Positions 17,444-25,945 of a stretch of DNA of 64,000 nucleotides are shown here, piece by piece; position 1 is the first letter of the stretch, and the number at the start of each line of letters is the position of its first letter. The notes below the pieces were generated by a model that saw only the letters and a program-made list of their open reading frames with translations, did not search any database and was not told where the DNA came from. The stretch is from Serratia entomophila. Its GTDB lineage: Bacteria > Pseudomonadota > Gammaproteobacteria > Enterobacterales > Enterobacteriaceae. A program made the position numbers and the translations under genes. The stretch is from NCBI RefSeq assembly GCF_021462285.1, contig NZ_CP082787.1:2852001-2916000 (forward strand), read 5' to 3'.

Positions 17444-17460
17444 TAAACGAAGTTTAACCT
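17444..17460 (-). promoter_or_regulatory. Candidate PhoP box of mgrB
   Basis: On the mgrB strand AGGTTA-AACTT-CGTTTA resembles two direct PhoP hexamers (T/G)GTTTA separated by 5 bases. A TAACAT -10 lies 12 bases further, the spacing known for PhoP-activated promoters. mgrB is PhoP-activated in E. coli. Confidence 0.5.
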
Positions 17461-17563
17461 GCCGTTTAGATTCCTCAACAAAGGTTATTTTTCAGATTGT
17501 TACCCTTGTTGCCCTTGCGCCGACGTGGCTATATCTTGCTATTGGAAAACGTGAGGAGAGGCG

Positions 17564-17797
17564 ATGAGCAAATTAATTAAAGGGTTAGTGGTGCTGGCGG
17601 TGATATACGGCGGTTTTTTGTTTTCAGGCTACGGCGTGCTGATTGGCAGCAATCAAAACGTCGGCGGCCTGGGCCTGCAATGTAAATATCTGACGGCACG
17701 CAACGTGGCGATCGCACAGTATGTACACGGAGATAATGGCATTATCGGCATCGCCGACTGCCCGCTATTCAAGAAAATCGAAACGGTGGTGGATTAA
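17564..17797 (+). CDS. yobH: Small protein YobH
   Basis: 77 residues: an N-terminal hydrophobic helix (GLVVLAVIYGGFLFSG) and a conserved exported-looking tail with GYGVLIGSNQNVGGLGLQC, YLTARN and DCPLFKK, closely following E. coli YobH. Two cysteines could form a disulfide. ATG 17564 follows GTGAGGAGA. It is divergent from mgrB. The stop codon sits in the loop of an 8-base-pair hairpin (17785-17805). Function unknown. Confidence 0.9.
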   Translation: MSKLIKGLVVLAVIYGGFLFSGYGVLIGSNQNVGGLGLQCKYLTARNVAIAQYVHGDNGIIGIADCPLFKKIETVVD

Positions 17798-17842
17798 CCA
17801 CCACCCTACCGCCTACGCCGCCAGTCAACGGCGGCGGCCGCA

Positions 17843-18082
17843 TCAATTGCGGGTAAACTTCATCTCAATCAGCGCTATCGCTTTTTCAATCGCCCGACGG
17901 GTAACCGGATCGGCCCCGGCAGGGTGAGTGGAAAAGTCGATGCTCTTTAATTGGCCGGCCATCTTGTCTCGCACCTCGGTCGGCGCAATCACGTCGATGA
18001 CGTCCAAAATCTGTTTGATGACCAGTTGGCAGGCGACCAGATCGGATGCCAGTTCCTGATCGTTGCTCAGCATGTCAGACAT
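17843..18082 (-). CDS. DUF2594 family protein, YecF-like
   Basis: 79 residues, soluble and helical, with the family-like segment [20 protein letters not shown] near the N-terminus and [13 protein letters not shown] near the end. It resembles E. coli YecF in size and layout. Start at ATG 18082 with AAGGAAG at 7 bases; upstream in-frame codons lack a binding site. Function unknown. It converges on yobH. Confidence 0.75.
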   Translation of the reverse strand: MSDMLSNDQELASDLVACQLVIKQILDVIDVIAPTEVRDKMAGQLKSIDFSTHPAGADPVTRRAIEKAIALIEMKFTRN

Positions 18083-18280
18083 AATAAACTTCCTTCTTAA
18101 TTCAGACGGCGCACAGAATAGCATGGCGTTCGCGTCTTTACCGCCCCCTGCCCGCCCGACGCTGAATTTTCAGCGTTATTGCGCATCCGGCATCAAAAGC
18201 CCTCGTCGGTTTGGCCTATACTTGGGGCATCGGCGCCCCGGAGCGCCAATCATCAGGCCACAACCAAACAGGAGAAAGTT

Positions 18281-18493
18281 ATGGCGAACCACAATGTGAA
18301 ATCCTGGGCGACGGTGCGTGAGACCTCGGTAGAAATTGCCGAAGCCATCTTCGAACTGGCGGGAAATGACGAAGTGTTGGCGCAAAAAATCTGGGAGGAA
18401 GGCAGCGACGAGGCCTTGCAAATGGCCTTCGCAAAAACCAACGCCGATCAGTTGTACTGGGGAGAAGAAACCGTCGAGCGGAAAAACGTCTGA
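18281..18493 (+). CDS. yccJ: YccJ family small protein
   Basis: 70 residues, soluble, closely following E. coli YccJ (75): [26 protein letters not shown] and the C-terminal [14 protein letters not shown] 18281 lies behind AGGAGAAAGTT. In E. coli yccJ is downstream of wrbA; here it stands alone, followed by a terminator. Function unknown; the E. coli gene is stress-induced. Confidence 0.9.
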   Translation: MANHNVKSWATVRETSVEIAEAIFELAGNDEVLAQKIWEEGSDEALQMAFAKTNADQLYWGEETVERKNV

Positions 18494-18508
18494 TTGCGGG
18501 CAGGCAAC

Positions 18509-18540
18509 AAAAAGCCCGGGTGGCTGGCCCAGGCTTTTTT
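18509..18540 (+). terminator. Terminator downstream of yccJ
   Basis: AAAAAGCCCGGG and CCCAGGCTTTTTT form an imperfect GC stem with a TGGCTGG loop, an A-run before and six T after. It could also end the leftward small ORF at 18586-18699. Confidence 0.75.
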
Positions 18541-18585
18541 CGGTAATGGGTCATCCCCTACCATGGGGCGGCATGCGTCCTGATA

Positions 18586-18699
18586 TCACGGTTCTTCACC
18601 TCCCACGCCTTGCGCATTGTTCATTCTCATCACCGGCGTCGCGATAAATGCGCCGACGCCCACGATTACAACCAGAGTAATAATCACTGTCATTAACAT
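18586..18699 (-). CDS. Candidate 37-residue membrane protein
   Basis: A short minus-strand ORF starting MLMTVIITLVVIVGVG, one hydrophobic helix, then ATPVMRMNNAQGVGGEEP. GGGGTGA lies 5 bases before ATG 18699, and the yccJ terminator hairpin lies downstream. I do not recognise the family. The binding site and hydrophobic pattern favour a real small membrane protein, but at this length chance is possible. Confidence 0.45.
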   Translation of the reverse strand: MLMTVIITLVVIVGVGAFIATPVMRMNNAQGVGGEEP

Positions 18700-18864
18700 G
18701 CGATCACCCCATCAACGCTGAGTTGTTACGGCTGACTCTGTATACGCGGTTATTTTTGCTGCCGGAACCCCTCGAAGATCGGCGGTAACGGGCTGGTTCA
18801 GAGTAGCCGTTTTCCCTTCCGGCTGACAAGACGCCGGCCGGGAGTTTTTTGCGGATAATTTCAC

Positions 18865-18885
18865 CCCGCCGCGGCGGGCCTTTTT
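18865..18885 (+). terminator. Palindromic terminator-like hairpin before the AraC-type gene
   Basis: CCCGCCGCGGCGGG is a perfect 14-base palindrome followed by CCTTTTT, 60 bases upstream of the regulator start. It could stop read-through into the gene or act as an attenuator. Confidence 0.4.
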
Positions 18886-18944
18886 GTCCGAGACGGCAAG
18901 TTGTGTATACTTCTCCGCTATGTAGATCTCACACAGACGCACTG

Positions 18945-19331
18945 ATGATACAAGAACACCATCTCGCATTGGTCTGCGCCCTCAGCAAATGGGTTGAAAC
19001 TCACCTGGGAAGAGTGATCCATCTCGAGGAGTTGGCCGAATACTCCGGTTACTCCCTGTGGCACATGCAGAAGTTGTTCAAAGAAGCCACGGGAACTTCG
19101 TTGGGCAAATACATTCGCGAACGTCGGTTAGCCGGCGCGGTTTATCAATTGCGCAGCAGTGAGGCGTCAATTTTTGATATCGCTCTGGATTTCGGTTTTG
19201 GCTCGCAGTCCCATTTTACCTATATGTTCAGAAAGCGTTTCAACATCACGCCTTATGACTTCCGCCAGGATCTGAGCGTAGACCTGCAGATCGCCCCGCC
19301 GCTACACGTTATCCACCAAAAGACCGCCTGA
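18945..19331 (+). CDS. AraC/XylS single-domain regulator (MarA/SoxS/RamA size class)
   Basis: 128 residues consisting only of the two-HTH DNA-binding domain. First HTH at about 28-48 (LEELAEYSGYSLWHMQKLFKE), second at about 78-100 (IFDIALDFGFGSQSHFTYMF). There is no ligand domain, so activity would depend on its amount, as for MarA, SoxS and RamA. ATG 18945 is preferred because the upstream codons run through a GC palindrome and a promoter-like region; its binding site is weak. Target genes are unknown. The neighbouring DUF1304 gene converges 15 bases away. Confidence 0.85.
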   Translation: MIQEHHLALVCALSKWVETHLGRVIHLEELAEYSGYSLWHMQKLFKEATGTSLGKYIRERRLAGAVYQLRSSEASIFDIALDFGFGSQSHFTYMFRKRFNITPYDFRQDLSVDLQIAPPLHVIHQKTA

Positions 19332-19346
19332 GCAGCCTGCGACGGG

Positions 19347-19700
19347 TTAATGCGCCGCAATCCCCACCGCTATCGCGATCAGCGCAGGCAATGCCTGGAT
19401 CCACAGGATTTTGCGGCTGGCGGTCAGGCCGCCGAAAATACCGGCCACCAGCACGCATGCCAGGAAAAACAGCTGCAAAGCCGCATCGCCGCGCCAGTAT
19501 CCCCACAACAGCCCCGCCGCCAGAAAACCGTTATACAACCCCTGATTGGCCGCCAGCACTCGCGTGGCGGCGGCGAACTCCGCCGTGGTCGCGAACGCGC
19601 GCCGGCCAAACGGCGTTTGCCACAGGAACATTTCCAGCACCAGGATATACAAATGAAGTGCGGCGATTAACAACACCAGCGTATCAGACAGTATTATCAT
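19347..19700 (-). CDS. DUF1304 family membrane protein
   Basis: 117 residues with four hydrophobic segments. Family features: LHLYILVLEMFLWQTPFGRRAF near the N-terminus, ANQGLYNGFLAAGLLWG in the middle and a GIFGG segment. DUF1304 proteins are small bacterial membrane proteins of unknown function. ATG 19700 follows GGGGAAT. No terminator was seen in the 15 bases before the convergent AraC-type gene. Confidence 0.85.
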   Translation of the reverse strand: MIILSDTLVLLIAALHLYILVLEMFLWQTPFGRRAFATTAEFAAATRVLAANQGLYNGFLAAGLLWGYWRGDAALQLFFLACVLVAGIFGGLTASRKILWIQALPALIAIAVGIAAH

Positions 19701-19774
19701 TATTCCCCACAGGGTTAATTATCATCAGACTATGGCAAGTATAAGCGCGCCGCCGGACTTCAGCATAACGGACA

Positions 19775-19798
19775 TAAAAAAACCCGCCGCAGCGGGTT
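19775..19798 (-). terminator. Terminator of the small ORF at 19819-19920
   Basis: On the minus strand AACCCGC-TGCG-GCGGGTT is followed by six further T. It lies 20 bases after the stop of the small membrane ORF and supports that ORF as a transcribed gene. Confidence 0.75.
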
Positions 19799-19818
19799 TA
19801 TTCCTCAGTGATACAGCG

Positions 19819-19920
19819 TTAGTTCAGCGCGACCACCAACAGTGCCGCAATAGAGACCCAGAATGCCGCCGTTGCAATAACAACATGGGATAATCTTGCG
19901 CGATAAAGTACTTGGCTCAT
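19819..19920 (-). CDS. Candidate 33-residue membrane protein
   Basis: The ORF begins MSQVLYRARLSHVV and continues as one helix to AALLVVALN. GAGG sits about 5 bases before ATG 19920, and a Rho-independent terminator follows 20 bases after the stop, so it forms a complete minimal transcription unit. I cannot assign it to a named family. It is likely a single-pass inner-membrane small protein. Confidence 0.6.
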   Translation of the reverse strand: MSQVLYRARLSHVVIATAAFWVSIAALLVVALN

Positions 19921-20127
19921 AATGACCTCACTGGCTTCTGACTAACGGTAGACAACCTCACTTCTTGAGGATTATCTTAATCTTCTGCCCGTGGTAATTA
20001 TTTGCGCCAGATCACTTTTTCTCTGATCGGCGTTATATTTTCCAAAACATGGACTTTCGATCACACTAATTAATCGTTGATAGAGCAAATTGAATAAGTT
20101 TTTCGCTCTCGTTATAGCCTTAAGGTA

Positions 20128-21069
20128 TCAAACATCGCTCCAGGGCAGGTGTGGCGCGGCCATCCGGGCTCCCACATAGCCATTCACATCGGGAAAACGG
20201 CTATTACCCTGCTCCCAGTCTCGCTGGGCCTGAATTATCTCCTGTCTGGTATGACCAACAAAATTCCACCAAATGAGAATCTCTTCGTTTAATGGCGCGC
20301 CACCGATTAATAGCGCCCGGCTGCCTTTTGCAGCTTTTAACCCAATAGAGTTATAGTTCATGCCCAAATAGGCAAAGTCTTCAGGTGAAAATTTTTCATC
20401 ATTCAACTCAAATGCACCAACAAGGGGCAAAAGGCCTATTTCATAATCTTCCCTAACCGGCAATTGCAAATAGCCGTCATCCTGCCATTCCAAATCCATG
20501 GCGATTAATGGCGAAAATTTAAGCACCGGAGAACGGTATTTCCCAAATTCCCCTATCAAGAGCCGGTGATTAACCTTATCGTCCAGCCATTGCGGCAAAT
20601 CTGGATAATGGTCAAAACGCGGCGCCATATCGGCATGTTCCGCCGGCAGCGCAATCCACAGCTGCGCCGCATGCAGACGCCGCTGCGTTCCCGTCGATTG
20701 TTCGGTATGCGCGATGCCGCGCCCGGCGGTCATCAGGTTAACCTGGCCCGGGCGTATCACTTGCTCGCTGCCCAGGCTGTCGCGATGTAACACTTCGCCT
20801 TCGATCATCCAGGTAAAGGTTTGCAGGCCGGTATGCGGGTGCGGCCCGACATCCATGCCGGGATCGTCGCCGTTGAAAACCGTCGGCCCCGCGTGATCGA
20901 GAAAACACCACGCGCCGACGGTGCGCCGCTCCCGCGTGGGCAGCGCGCGGGCAATAGGCACACCGCCGACTTCGGCGCCGCGCACCGCGATGCGTTGGAT
21001 TTGGCGTATGCCATCCACCGTCGGGCAATCACGGGAAGATGAAGAACGTGTTGGGCGGGAATTGCTCAT
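20128..21069 (-). CDS. Pirin-family cupin protein
   Basis: 313 residues, a double cupin. The metal site of the N-terminal barrel is visible as VGPHPHTGLQTF (about 75-86) and GRGIAHTEQS (about 117-126). Pirins bind iron; some have quercetinase activity, and in S. marcescens a pirin was reported to bind the pyruvate dehydrogenase E1 component and lower its activity. Whether this is that protein cannot be decided here. The C-terminal half has lower GC than the N-terminal half. Start at ATG 21069 with AGGAGGTC upstream. Monocistronic. Confidence 0.9.
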   Translation of the reverse strand: MSNSRPTRSSSSRDCPTVDGIRQIQRIAVRGAEVGGVPIARALPTRERRTVGAWCFLDHAGPTVFNGDDPGMDVGPHPHTGLQTFTWMIEGEVLHRDSLGSEQVIRPGQVNLMTAGRGIAHTEQSTGTQRRLHAAQLWIALPAEHADMAPRFDHYPDLPQWLDDKVNHRLLIGEFGKYRSPVLKFSPLIAMDLEWQDDGYLQLPVREDYEIGLLPLVGAFELNDEKFSPEDFAYLGMNYNSIGLKAAKGSRALLIGGAPLNEEILIWWNFVGHTRQEIIQAQRDWEQGNSRFPDVNGYVGARMAAPHLPWSDV

Positions 21070-21151
21070 GGCAAAGACCTCCTGAAGGGCAACAAAGCAC
21101 GGTGGGATATCGCCACCAGCTTAGCATGCTCAGGGGGAGTTCGCGGTTTGC

Positions 21152-21316
21152 TCAAGGCGCCTTGATGTAGCAGCCTTTAACGTCTACATCATCATGAGCA
21201 TGTTTCAGGTCAGAGAAATAAGTTACGCCAAAAAGAATTGATACCACCAGCAACACTGAGACCAGCAGGCCAATAATGGCCAAAAGTTTGGTTTCGTCGT
21301 GGAGATTGGGCTCCAT
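21152..21316 (-). CDS. Small membrane protein, second gene of a two-gene unit
   Basis: 54 residues: a short acidic N-terminus, one long hydrophobic helix (LLAIIGLLVSVLLVVSILFG) and a C-terminal tail with two Asp/His pairs and a Cys (HAHDDVDVKGCY) that could bind metal. ATG 21316 has AGGGGATAAC in front and is preferred to ATG 21352, which overlaps the upstream small ORF. Family not recognised. Confidence 0.6.
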   Translation of the reverse strand: MEPNLHDETKLLAIIGLLVSVLLVVSILFGVTYFSDLKHAHDDVDVKGCYIKAP

Positions 21317-21339
21317 GTTATCCCCTGTCGTTAACGGCA

Positions 21340-21480
21340 TCAGGTCAGCCATAGCGTGACCGTCAGCGTAAAAATAATCAATGAGCAGGATGCAACCGCC
21401 AGCACCGCGATGGCAAATTGCGCATCTCCCAGAGTTTCTCGATAGTTTTTATCAGGTGAGGTATTGCGCTGTCGTTTCAC
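21340..21480 (-). CDS. Candidate 46-residue membrane protein upstream of the 21152 gene
   Basis: A frame opening at GTG 21480 encodes a basic N-terminus (KRQRNTSPDKNYRE) and one helix AIAVLAVASCSLIIFTLTV ending LWLT. It stops 23 bases before the next small membrane gene on the same strand, with no terminator between. The start has no strong binding site, so the exact N-terminus is uncertain. Confidence 0.4.
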   Translation of the reverse strand: MKRQRNTSPDKNYRETLGDAQFAIAVLAVASCSLIIFTLTVTLWLT

Positions 21481-21724
21481 AAAATCAGTCTTACACTCAG
21501 CCGGCTGCCGGCATGATTATTATAGGGCGATGGATAAACTGCGTCAGAGCGGGTAGCTCGAGATTCTGCGTCCAATGCTTCTCAGACCTCAACCGGGTCA
21601 CGACGCTATCAATTTTCCTCATCAGGGTCAACACTCCCCGGTCCAGAGGACGATAGAGCTCACTGTTCATTCATATTTTTTATTATTACAATAAAATAAT
21701 TAGCAAACCTAATGTCAGAACGCA

Positions 21725-21751
21725 GAAAAAAGCCCGATCTTTGACCGGGCT
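21725..21751 (-). terminator. Terminator downstream of kbp
   Basis: On the minus strand AGCCCG-GTCAAAGAT-CGGGCTTTTTT is a 6-base-pair stem with a T-run, 16 bases after the kbp stop. Confidence 0.8.
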
Positions 21752-21767
21752 GTTTGCGCGAGGAAGA

Positions 21768-22214
21768 TTACTGCGGGATACGCAACACCTGCCCCGGATA
21801 AATCTTATCCGGGCTGGAAAGCATTGGTTTATTCGCTTCAAAAATCTTGTTGTACAGGTTGGCGTTACCGTACACCTCTTTGGAAATCGCGCTCAGCGTG
21901 TCGCCCTTTTTCACCGTGTAGAAGCGGCTTTCGGCCTCAGACTGCGCGACAGAGACCTTGTCTTCCACGCCGCTGATGCCCGCAACGTTACCGATCGCCA
22001 CCAGGATCTTCTCTTTCAGCTCCTGGCTGACCGCATCACCGGTCACTACAGCTTTACCATCAACCACCTGCACGTCAACCTTGTCAGTACCCGGCAGGCC
22101 GGTCTTGTTGAGATGCTCCTTCAGTTTGGCGCTTTGATCTTCGGCGGTTGCATTGCCGGTTACCGTATCCCACAGCTTCTCGCCTGCTTCTTTGACGAAG
22201 TTAAACAATCCCAT
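21768..22214 (-). CDS. kbp: Potassium-binding protein Kbp (YgaU), BON and LysM domains
   Basis: 148 residues, nearly the same length as E. coli Kbp (149) and closely similar. BON domain at about 25-90 and LysM domain at about 97-146 ([20 protein letters not shown]...YPGQVLRIP). Kbp is a cytoplasmic K+ sensor needed for growth under high external K+. Start at ATG 22214 ([11 protein letters not shown]) behind AAGGAGCGG. It has its own terminator. No neighbour suggests an operon. Confidence 0.95.
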   Translation of the reverse strand: MGLFNFVKEAGEKLWDTVTGNATAEDQSAKLKEHLNKTGLPGTDKVDVQVVDGKAVVTGDAVSQELKEKILVAIGNVAGISGVEDKVSVAQSEAESRFYTVKKGDTLSAISKEVYGNANLYNKIFEANKPMLSSPDKIYPGQVLRIPQ

Positions 22215-22442
22215 ATCCGCTCCTTTTGATGGTTGCAATATTGCATTGAACTCAAGCTCGTTAAGCTTAGCACTGCAAAAAGGATATTCAATCGGGCCTG
22301 CGGGATTAACGCGTTAGAGTAATCTGAAAATGCGCCGTTTATGCGTCCTTCAGCCCCTTTCCCCTATGATGATGCTGAAAAATCGCGCTTTTTTGCCTAT
22401 AATCCACGCATGTAAGCTGCCAGGTGGAGGATGCGATAAACT

Positions 22443-22634
22443 ATGTACGCGTTGGTGATGTTTGTTTGCTATCTGGACGGTGGCTGCAGTGACATTGTGG
22501 TTGACGTGTTGCGTGATGAACCCCAGTGTCTGGTCGCGATGAAGGAACAGAATCTGCGCCATGCCGGCTGTTACCCGATGGAGGACTTTATCGATGGTTT
22601 TTGGCTGCCGGCCAGCGAATATTCAGCCTTCTGA
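22443..22634 (+). CDS. yebW: DUF1482 family small protein YebW
   Basis: 63 residues, exactly the length of E. coli YebW, with MYALVMFVCYLDGGCSDIVV at the start and MEDFIDGFWLPASEY near the end. Three conserved cysteines besides Cys9. Function unknown. ATG 22443 follows GGTGGAGGATG. It is divergent from kbp. Confidence 0.92.
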   Translation: MYALVMFVCYLDGGCSDIVVDVLRDEPQCLVAMKEQNLRHAGCYPMEDFIDGFWLPASEYSAF

Positions 22635-22652
22635 TCGCGCTGCCCGCAACGA

Positions 22653-22688
22653 CAAAAAAGCGCCAACCAGCCGTTACCGATTGGCGCT
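22653..22688 (-). terminator. Terminator of the acyltransferase gene
   Basis: On the minus strand AGCGCCAA-TCGGTAACGGCTGG-TTGGCGCT is followed by TTTTT. It lies between convergent yebW and the acyltransferase. Confidence 0.75.
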
Positions 22689-22726
22689 GCACGTTACGCC
22701 TCGAATTTTATCGAAGCGCCTTTATC

Positions 22727-23920
22727 TCAACGGGCCTTTGAAACACCGCTTCTAAAGACTTTTCCGTTAGCCAGCTGCCTGCCAAAATCGATGAAGGGTT
22801 TTTCGATGCCTTTATAGGTCATCAGAGAAATAATGACCAGTGCTATCATCCCAAGAGGCATAAACATGAGGTAACTGTTCATGCCGCCAATCATGCTTTT
22901 ATCGATGAAGAATACCAGCGCGGTATAAAATACGATCCCATGCAATAGGTACAGGCTAAAACTAATCTCACCTAATTTGATGGCTCCGCTGCCGGACAGA
23001 ACACCGAAAATAGAGTTCCCCATCACCACGGGAACAAAAAACACCAACATGCACAGTGCACCTAATGGGCCTAGCGGATCTTTCGTAAAGAAAATGACGA
23101 GAACAATGGCAACAAGGCCAATCACTGACACCCATGCAGACGCCATTGACGCGCGCAAGGCATCGCTGTAACGCTGCTCTATTGCGAACGTAAAACCACC
23201 GAGCACGAAGAAGATGATGTATTTGAAATCGATACTGCCAAAATGCAACCCACTGAAATAAATGATTATTGATAAAACAGTAATCAACACCGTCGTCATT
23301 TTATTGCTGAAAAATGCGGCCAGCAACGGCAGGGACAAATAAAATATCCACTCATATTTTAAGGTCCAGGTGACGCCCGCAGTAACTCTTTTCGCATCAG
23401 GATCGCCATTGACGGAATCGCCAAGGTAAAGCAGCCACTTGACGACTTCCTTGGCAAGTTCCGCCAATGAAACATTCAGCTTATAATCATGAACAATAAA
23501 TGTATAAAGCACGGTAACGGCAACAGCCAGAAGGTACAGCGGGAAGATCCTGAACACTCTGGACGTATAGATTTTCACCCAGGAAATCTTGTTTGAAACA
23601 CTTTTATCTTTATATATCTTACCGATAAAAAGATAACCGGTAATCATGAAAAACAGACAAACGGCCACCTTGCCAAAATTGTTTATATAGTTAATTTCAG
23701 GCGGCAGCCAGTCACCATTTTGCAACCAACCATAAAATATAAAATAATGATGGGCGGCAACCATCAACGCCAGGTAGCCTCGCAGGCCATCGATATAACC
23801 AGATCGGCGCCCCTCGGGAAGCCTGATGTTCAGCGGGGTAAATTTGCAAATGGAGACGGTGAGATAACTTAATATTATTGCTAATAAAAACACAAAACCA
23901 AACGTTAGAGACGTGGACAT
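22727..23920 (-). CDS. Acyltransferase 3 (OafA/YrhL-type) membrane protein
   Basis: 397 residues with about ten membrane segments. The family start motif is present as YIDGLRGYLALMVAAHHYFIF (about 42-62), including the His thought to be catalytic and an Arg; GKVAVCLFFMITGYLFIGK follows. Such enzymes add acetyl or other acyl groups to O-antigen, capsule or exopolysaccharide sugars. No C-terminal SGNH domain is present. The gene is visibly richer in A and T than its neighbours, which suggests transfer. ATG 23920 is a reasonable start but has a weak binding site. No sugar-polymer genes lie beside it, so the acceptor is unknown. Confidence 0.88.
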   Translation of the reverse strand: MSTSLTFGFVFLLAIILSYLTVSICKFTPLNIRLPEGRRSGYIDGLRGYLALMVAAHHYFIFYGWLQNGDWLPPEINYINNFGKVAVCLFFMITGYLFIGKIYKDKSVSNKISWVKIYTSRVFRIFPLYLLAVAVTVLYTFIVHDYKLNVSLAELAKEVVKWLLYLGDSVNGDPDAKRVTAGVTWTLKYEWIFYLSLPLLAAFFSNKMTTVLITVLSIIIYFSGLHFGSIDFKYIIFFVLGGFTFAIEQRYSDALRASMASAWVSVIGLVAIVLVIFFTKDPLGPLGALCMLVFFVPVVMGNSIFGVLSGSGAIKLGEISFSLYLLHGIVFYTALVFFIDKSMIGGMNSYLMFMPLGMIALVIISLMTYKGIEKPFIDFGRQLANGKVFRSGVSKAR

Positions 23921-24278
23921 TCTTTTGACCCCATAGACACCAAGCTTCTCATACTATCATCAGAATTTTTCATGTAAAGATTTAGTAAATTGCTCCAATG
24001 TTACCTTTAGATTTCAGCGCGTTAATACACATTTTTTATGCGCCTCTATAACGCCAAATCACCATGAGGAAAGCTGAGCAAGGGGATAAAAGGAGGAGTT
24101 GACGCAATTCGGAGAGGCGAAACCAGGTGGAGGGCCTGCCCTTCCCCAGATCGCTCCAACCTGGGTTGCAAACACGAAGGACAGGCCGCCTTTTCCCGAC
24201 ACAGGAAGAAGGTAATGCCCTTTTATTCGTCAGGCCGCAGCGCGGCGGCAGCCTGAGAACAATTGGGCGGCAAAATCT
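23921..24278. other. Intergenic region between the acyltransferase and the porin
   Basis: It contains the acyltransferase promoter side (left) and the 3' side of the porin gene (right). A TTG-initiated 38-codon frame near 24098 abuts AAAGGAGGAG but with almost no spacing and was not called. A CAGGC/GCCTG hairpin near 24232-24256 could end the porin transcript, without a T-run. Nothing else is recognised. Confidence 0.4.
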
Positions 24279-25361
24279 TTAGAAGCGATAGGTCAGGCTG
24301 ACCGCCACGATGTCGTCGTTAGACAGTTTCAGTTTGTTATCGTCGTTCAGCTGGTTGATCTGGTAATCAACATAGGCGTACATGTTTTTGTTGAAATAGT
24401 AGGTCGCGCCGACATCCACATACTTCACCAGATCGGCGTCGCCGATCCCTTCGATGTCTTTGCCCTTAGACTGCACGTAAGCCAATGAAGGGCGCAGGCC
24501 GTTTTCGAATTGATATTGAGCCACCATTTCGAAGTTCTGCGTTTTGTTGGCGAAGCCGGACGTGCCGTTGACGGTAATTGGCGTCATATTGCGCGTTTCG
24601 GCGTACATCGCCGCCAGGTAAACCTGGTTGGCGTCGTATTTCACCGCGGTGGTCCAGGCGGTCGCGCTGTCACCCTGGCCGTATTTCAATTCTTTTTGCT
24701 TGCTGGTGCGGTTGGAATCGGAGAACGCCGCCGCTACGCCAATGCCCGAGCCGCCGATGTCCTGGTAGTCCAGAGACAGACCATAGCCGTCACCGTTTTG
24801 CTTGGTAACGCCGCGGCCATCATTCTCGTTTTTACCCTGGTATTGCACCGCCAGGTTCAGCCCTTCCACCAAACCGAAGAAATCGCGGTTACGGTAGGTG
24901 GCCAGACCGTTAGAACGCGCGGTCATAAAGTTGTCGGTGTAGCTGTAGGAGTCACCGCCGAATTCCGGCAGCATGTCGGTGTAAGCTTCCGCGTCGTACA
25001 CCACGCCGTAGTTGCGGCCGTAGTCGAAGGAACCATAATTGCCAAACTTCAGGCCGGCGAAGCCCAGACGGGTTTTGGTGTCTTTGGTGCCCTGGGCTTC
25101 GTCGTGGTTGGCGGCCAGCTGATATTCCCACTGGCCGTAACCGGTCAGTTGATCGGTGATTTGCGTTTCGCCCTTGAACCCGAGACGAACATAGCTTTTG
25201 TCGCCGCCAGTGGCATCATCTTTACTGAAATAGTGCTTGCCGTTGACGCGGCCATAAAGATCCAGCTTATTGCCGTCCTTATTATAAATTTCAGCCGCGT
25301 TGGCAAAGGAGGTGATTGCCCCGAGGGCAACAGCTAAGGCTAATACACTGCGTTTCATCAT
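24279..25361 (-). CDS. OmpF/OmpC-family general porin
   Basis: 360-residue trimeric outer-membrane channel for small hydrophilic solutes. Signal peptide [21 protein letters not shown] precedes a mature start [16 protein letters not shown]. The constriction-loop signature [10 protein letters not shown] lies at about 133-142. Alternating beta-strands run to a C-terminal Phe (VSLTYRF), the Bam signal. ATG ATG at 25361/25358 follows AGGAAAATAA. The long AT-rich upstream region fits OmpR control. I cannot say by eye whether it is the orthologue of OmpF, OmpC or another paralogue. Confidence 0.95.
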   Translation of the reverse strand: MMKRSVLALAVALGAITSFANAAEIYNKDGNKLDLYGRVNGKHYFSKDDATGGDKSYVRLGFKGETQITDQLTGYGQWEYQLAANHDEAQGTKDTKTRLGFAGLKFGNYGSFDYGRNYGVVYDAEAYTDMLPEFGGDSYSYTDNFMTARSNGLATYRNRDFFGLVEGLNLAVQYQGKNENDGRGVTKQNGDGYGLSLDYQDIGGSGIGVAAAFSDSNRTSKQKELKYGQGDSATAWTTAVKYDANQVYLAAMYAETRNMTPITVNGTSGFANKTQNFEMVAQYQFENGLRPSLAYVQSKGKDIEGIGDADLVKYVDVGATYYFNKNMYAYVDYQINQLNDDNKLKLSNDDIVAVSLTYRF

Positions 25362-25945
25362 TTATTTTCCTAGATATTATAATTAAACCCTGCCCGTCAC
25401 GCCCAATTTATGATTTGGGCTGTGATCTTTATCTTTTGGTATTTTATGAGCCACCCTAATACAGGGGCCATGTGACATTAGCATCATGAATCCAAACTGC
25501 AAATCAAAAAGTTCACAAAACAGCGTGGATAAAGCATGTTTAATTGTAAATAAATATTACAACAAAAATCGACACAACTTATTGATTGCTCGAATATTTT
25601 GCCATATAAGTTATAACCAAAATGGTGCAACGCACCAATACAGTGCATAACGGTTTCATTTTGTATGCTTTGCGCGCGATTAACGGATAACAACAAAATT
25701 AGCATGGTTACTAATAACGTTACTTATTTCACATTTTCATCTTAACTAAGTCGCTGGGCCGATTTAGCCGCATTCTGACTCTTTTACCCGGTGATTTTAT
25801 CTAGTGAAGTTATTAATCCTCTCCGGGCAAGCATAATTCGGCTGGCGGAGATATTAATCCGGAAATAAATAACGAGGATGCGCAGAGCAGAAAGTCATTA
25901 AGAAAGGCAATGACCGCAGCGTGATAACCTCGCTGCGGCCAATTA
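25362..25945. other. Porin promoter and leader region, and ast operon end
   Basis: 584 AT-rich bases. Within the probable 5' leader, GCCCAA and TTGGGC at 25401-25420 form a hairpin. On the minus strand an AAATGAAACCG stretch near 25650-25660 resembles OmpR half-sites (GAAAC), but a full array was not verified. No micF-like antisense RNA could be recognised. A terminator-like hairpin at 25914-25938 closes the ast operon. Confidence 0.45.
25914..25938 (-). terminator. Terminator-like hairpin after astE
   Basis: CCGCAGCG and CGCTGCGG form a perfect 8-base-pair stem with a 9-base loop, 8 bases after the astE stop. The sequence beyond is only moderately T-rich. Confidence 0.5.

Noticed and set aside
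18712..18969. 85-codon minus-strand frame
   Set aside because: Covers the promoter and leader of the AraC-type gene and includes the GC palindrome; no binding site.
24098..24214. 38-codon TTG ORF after AAAGGAGGAG
   Set aside because: Spacing between binding site and start is too short and the product has no recognisable character.
25362..25945. A micF-like antisense RNA next to the porin
   Set aside because: No segment resembling MicF with its terminator could be found by eye; a covariance search would be needed.
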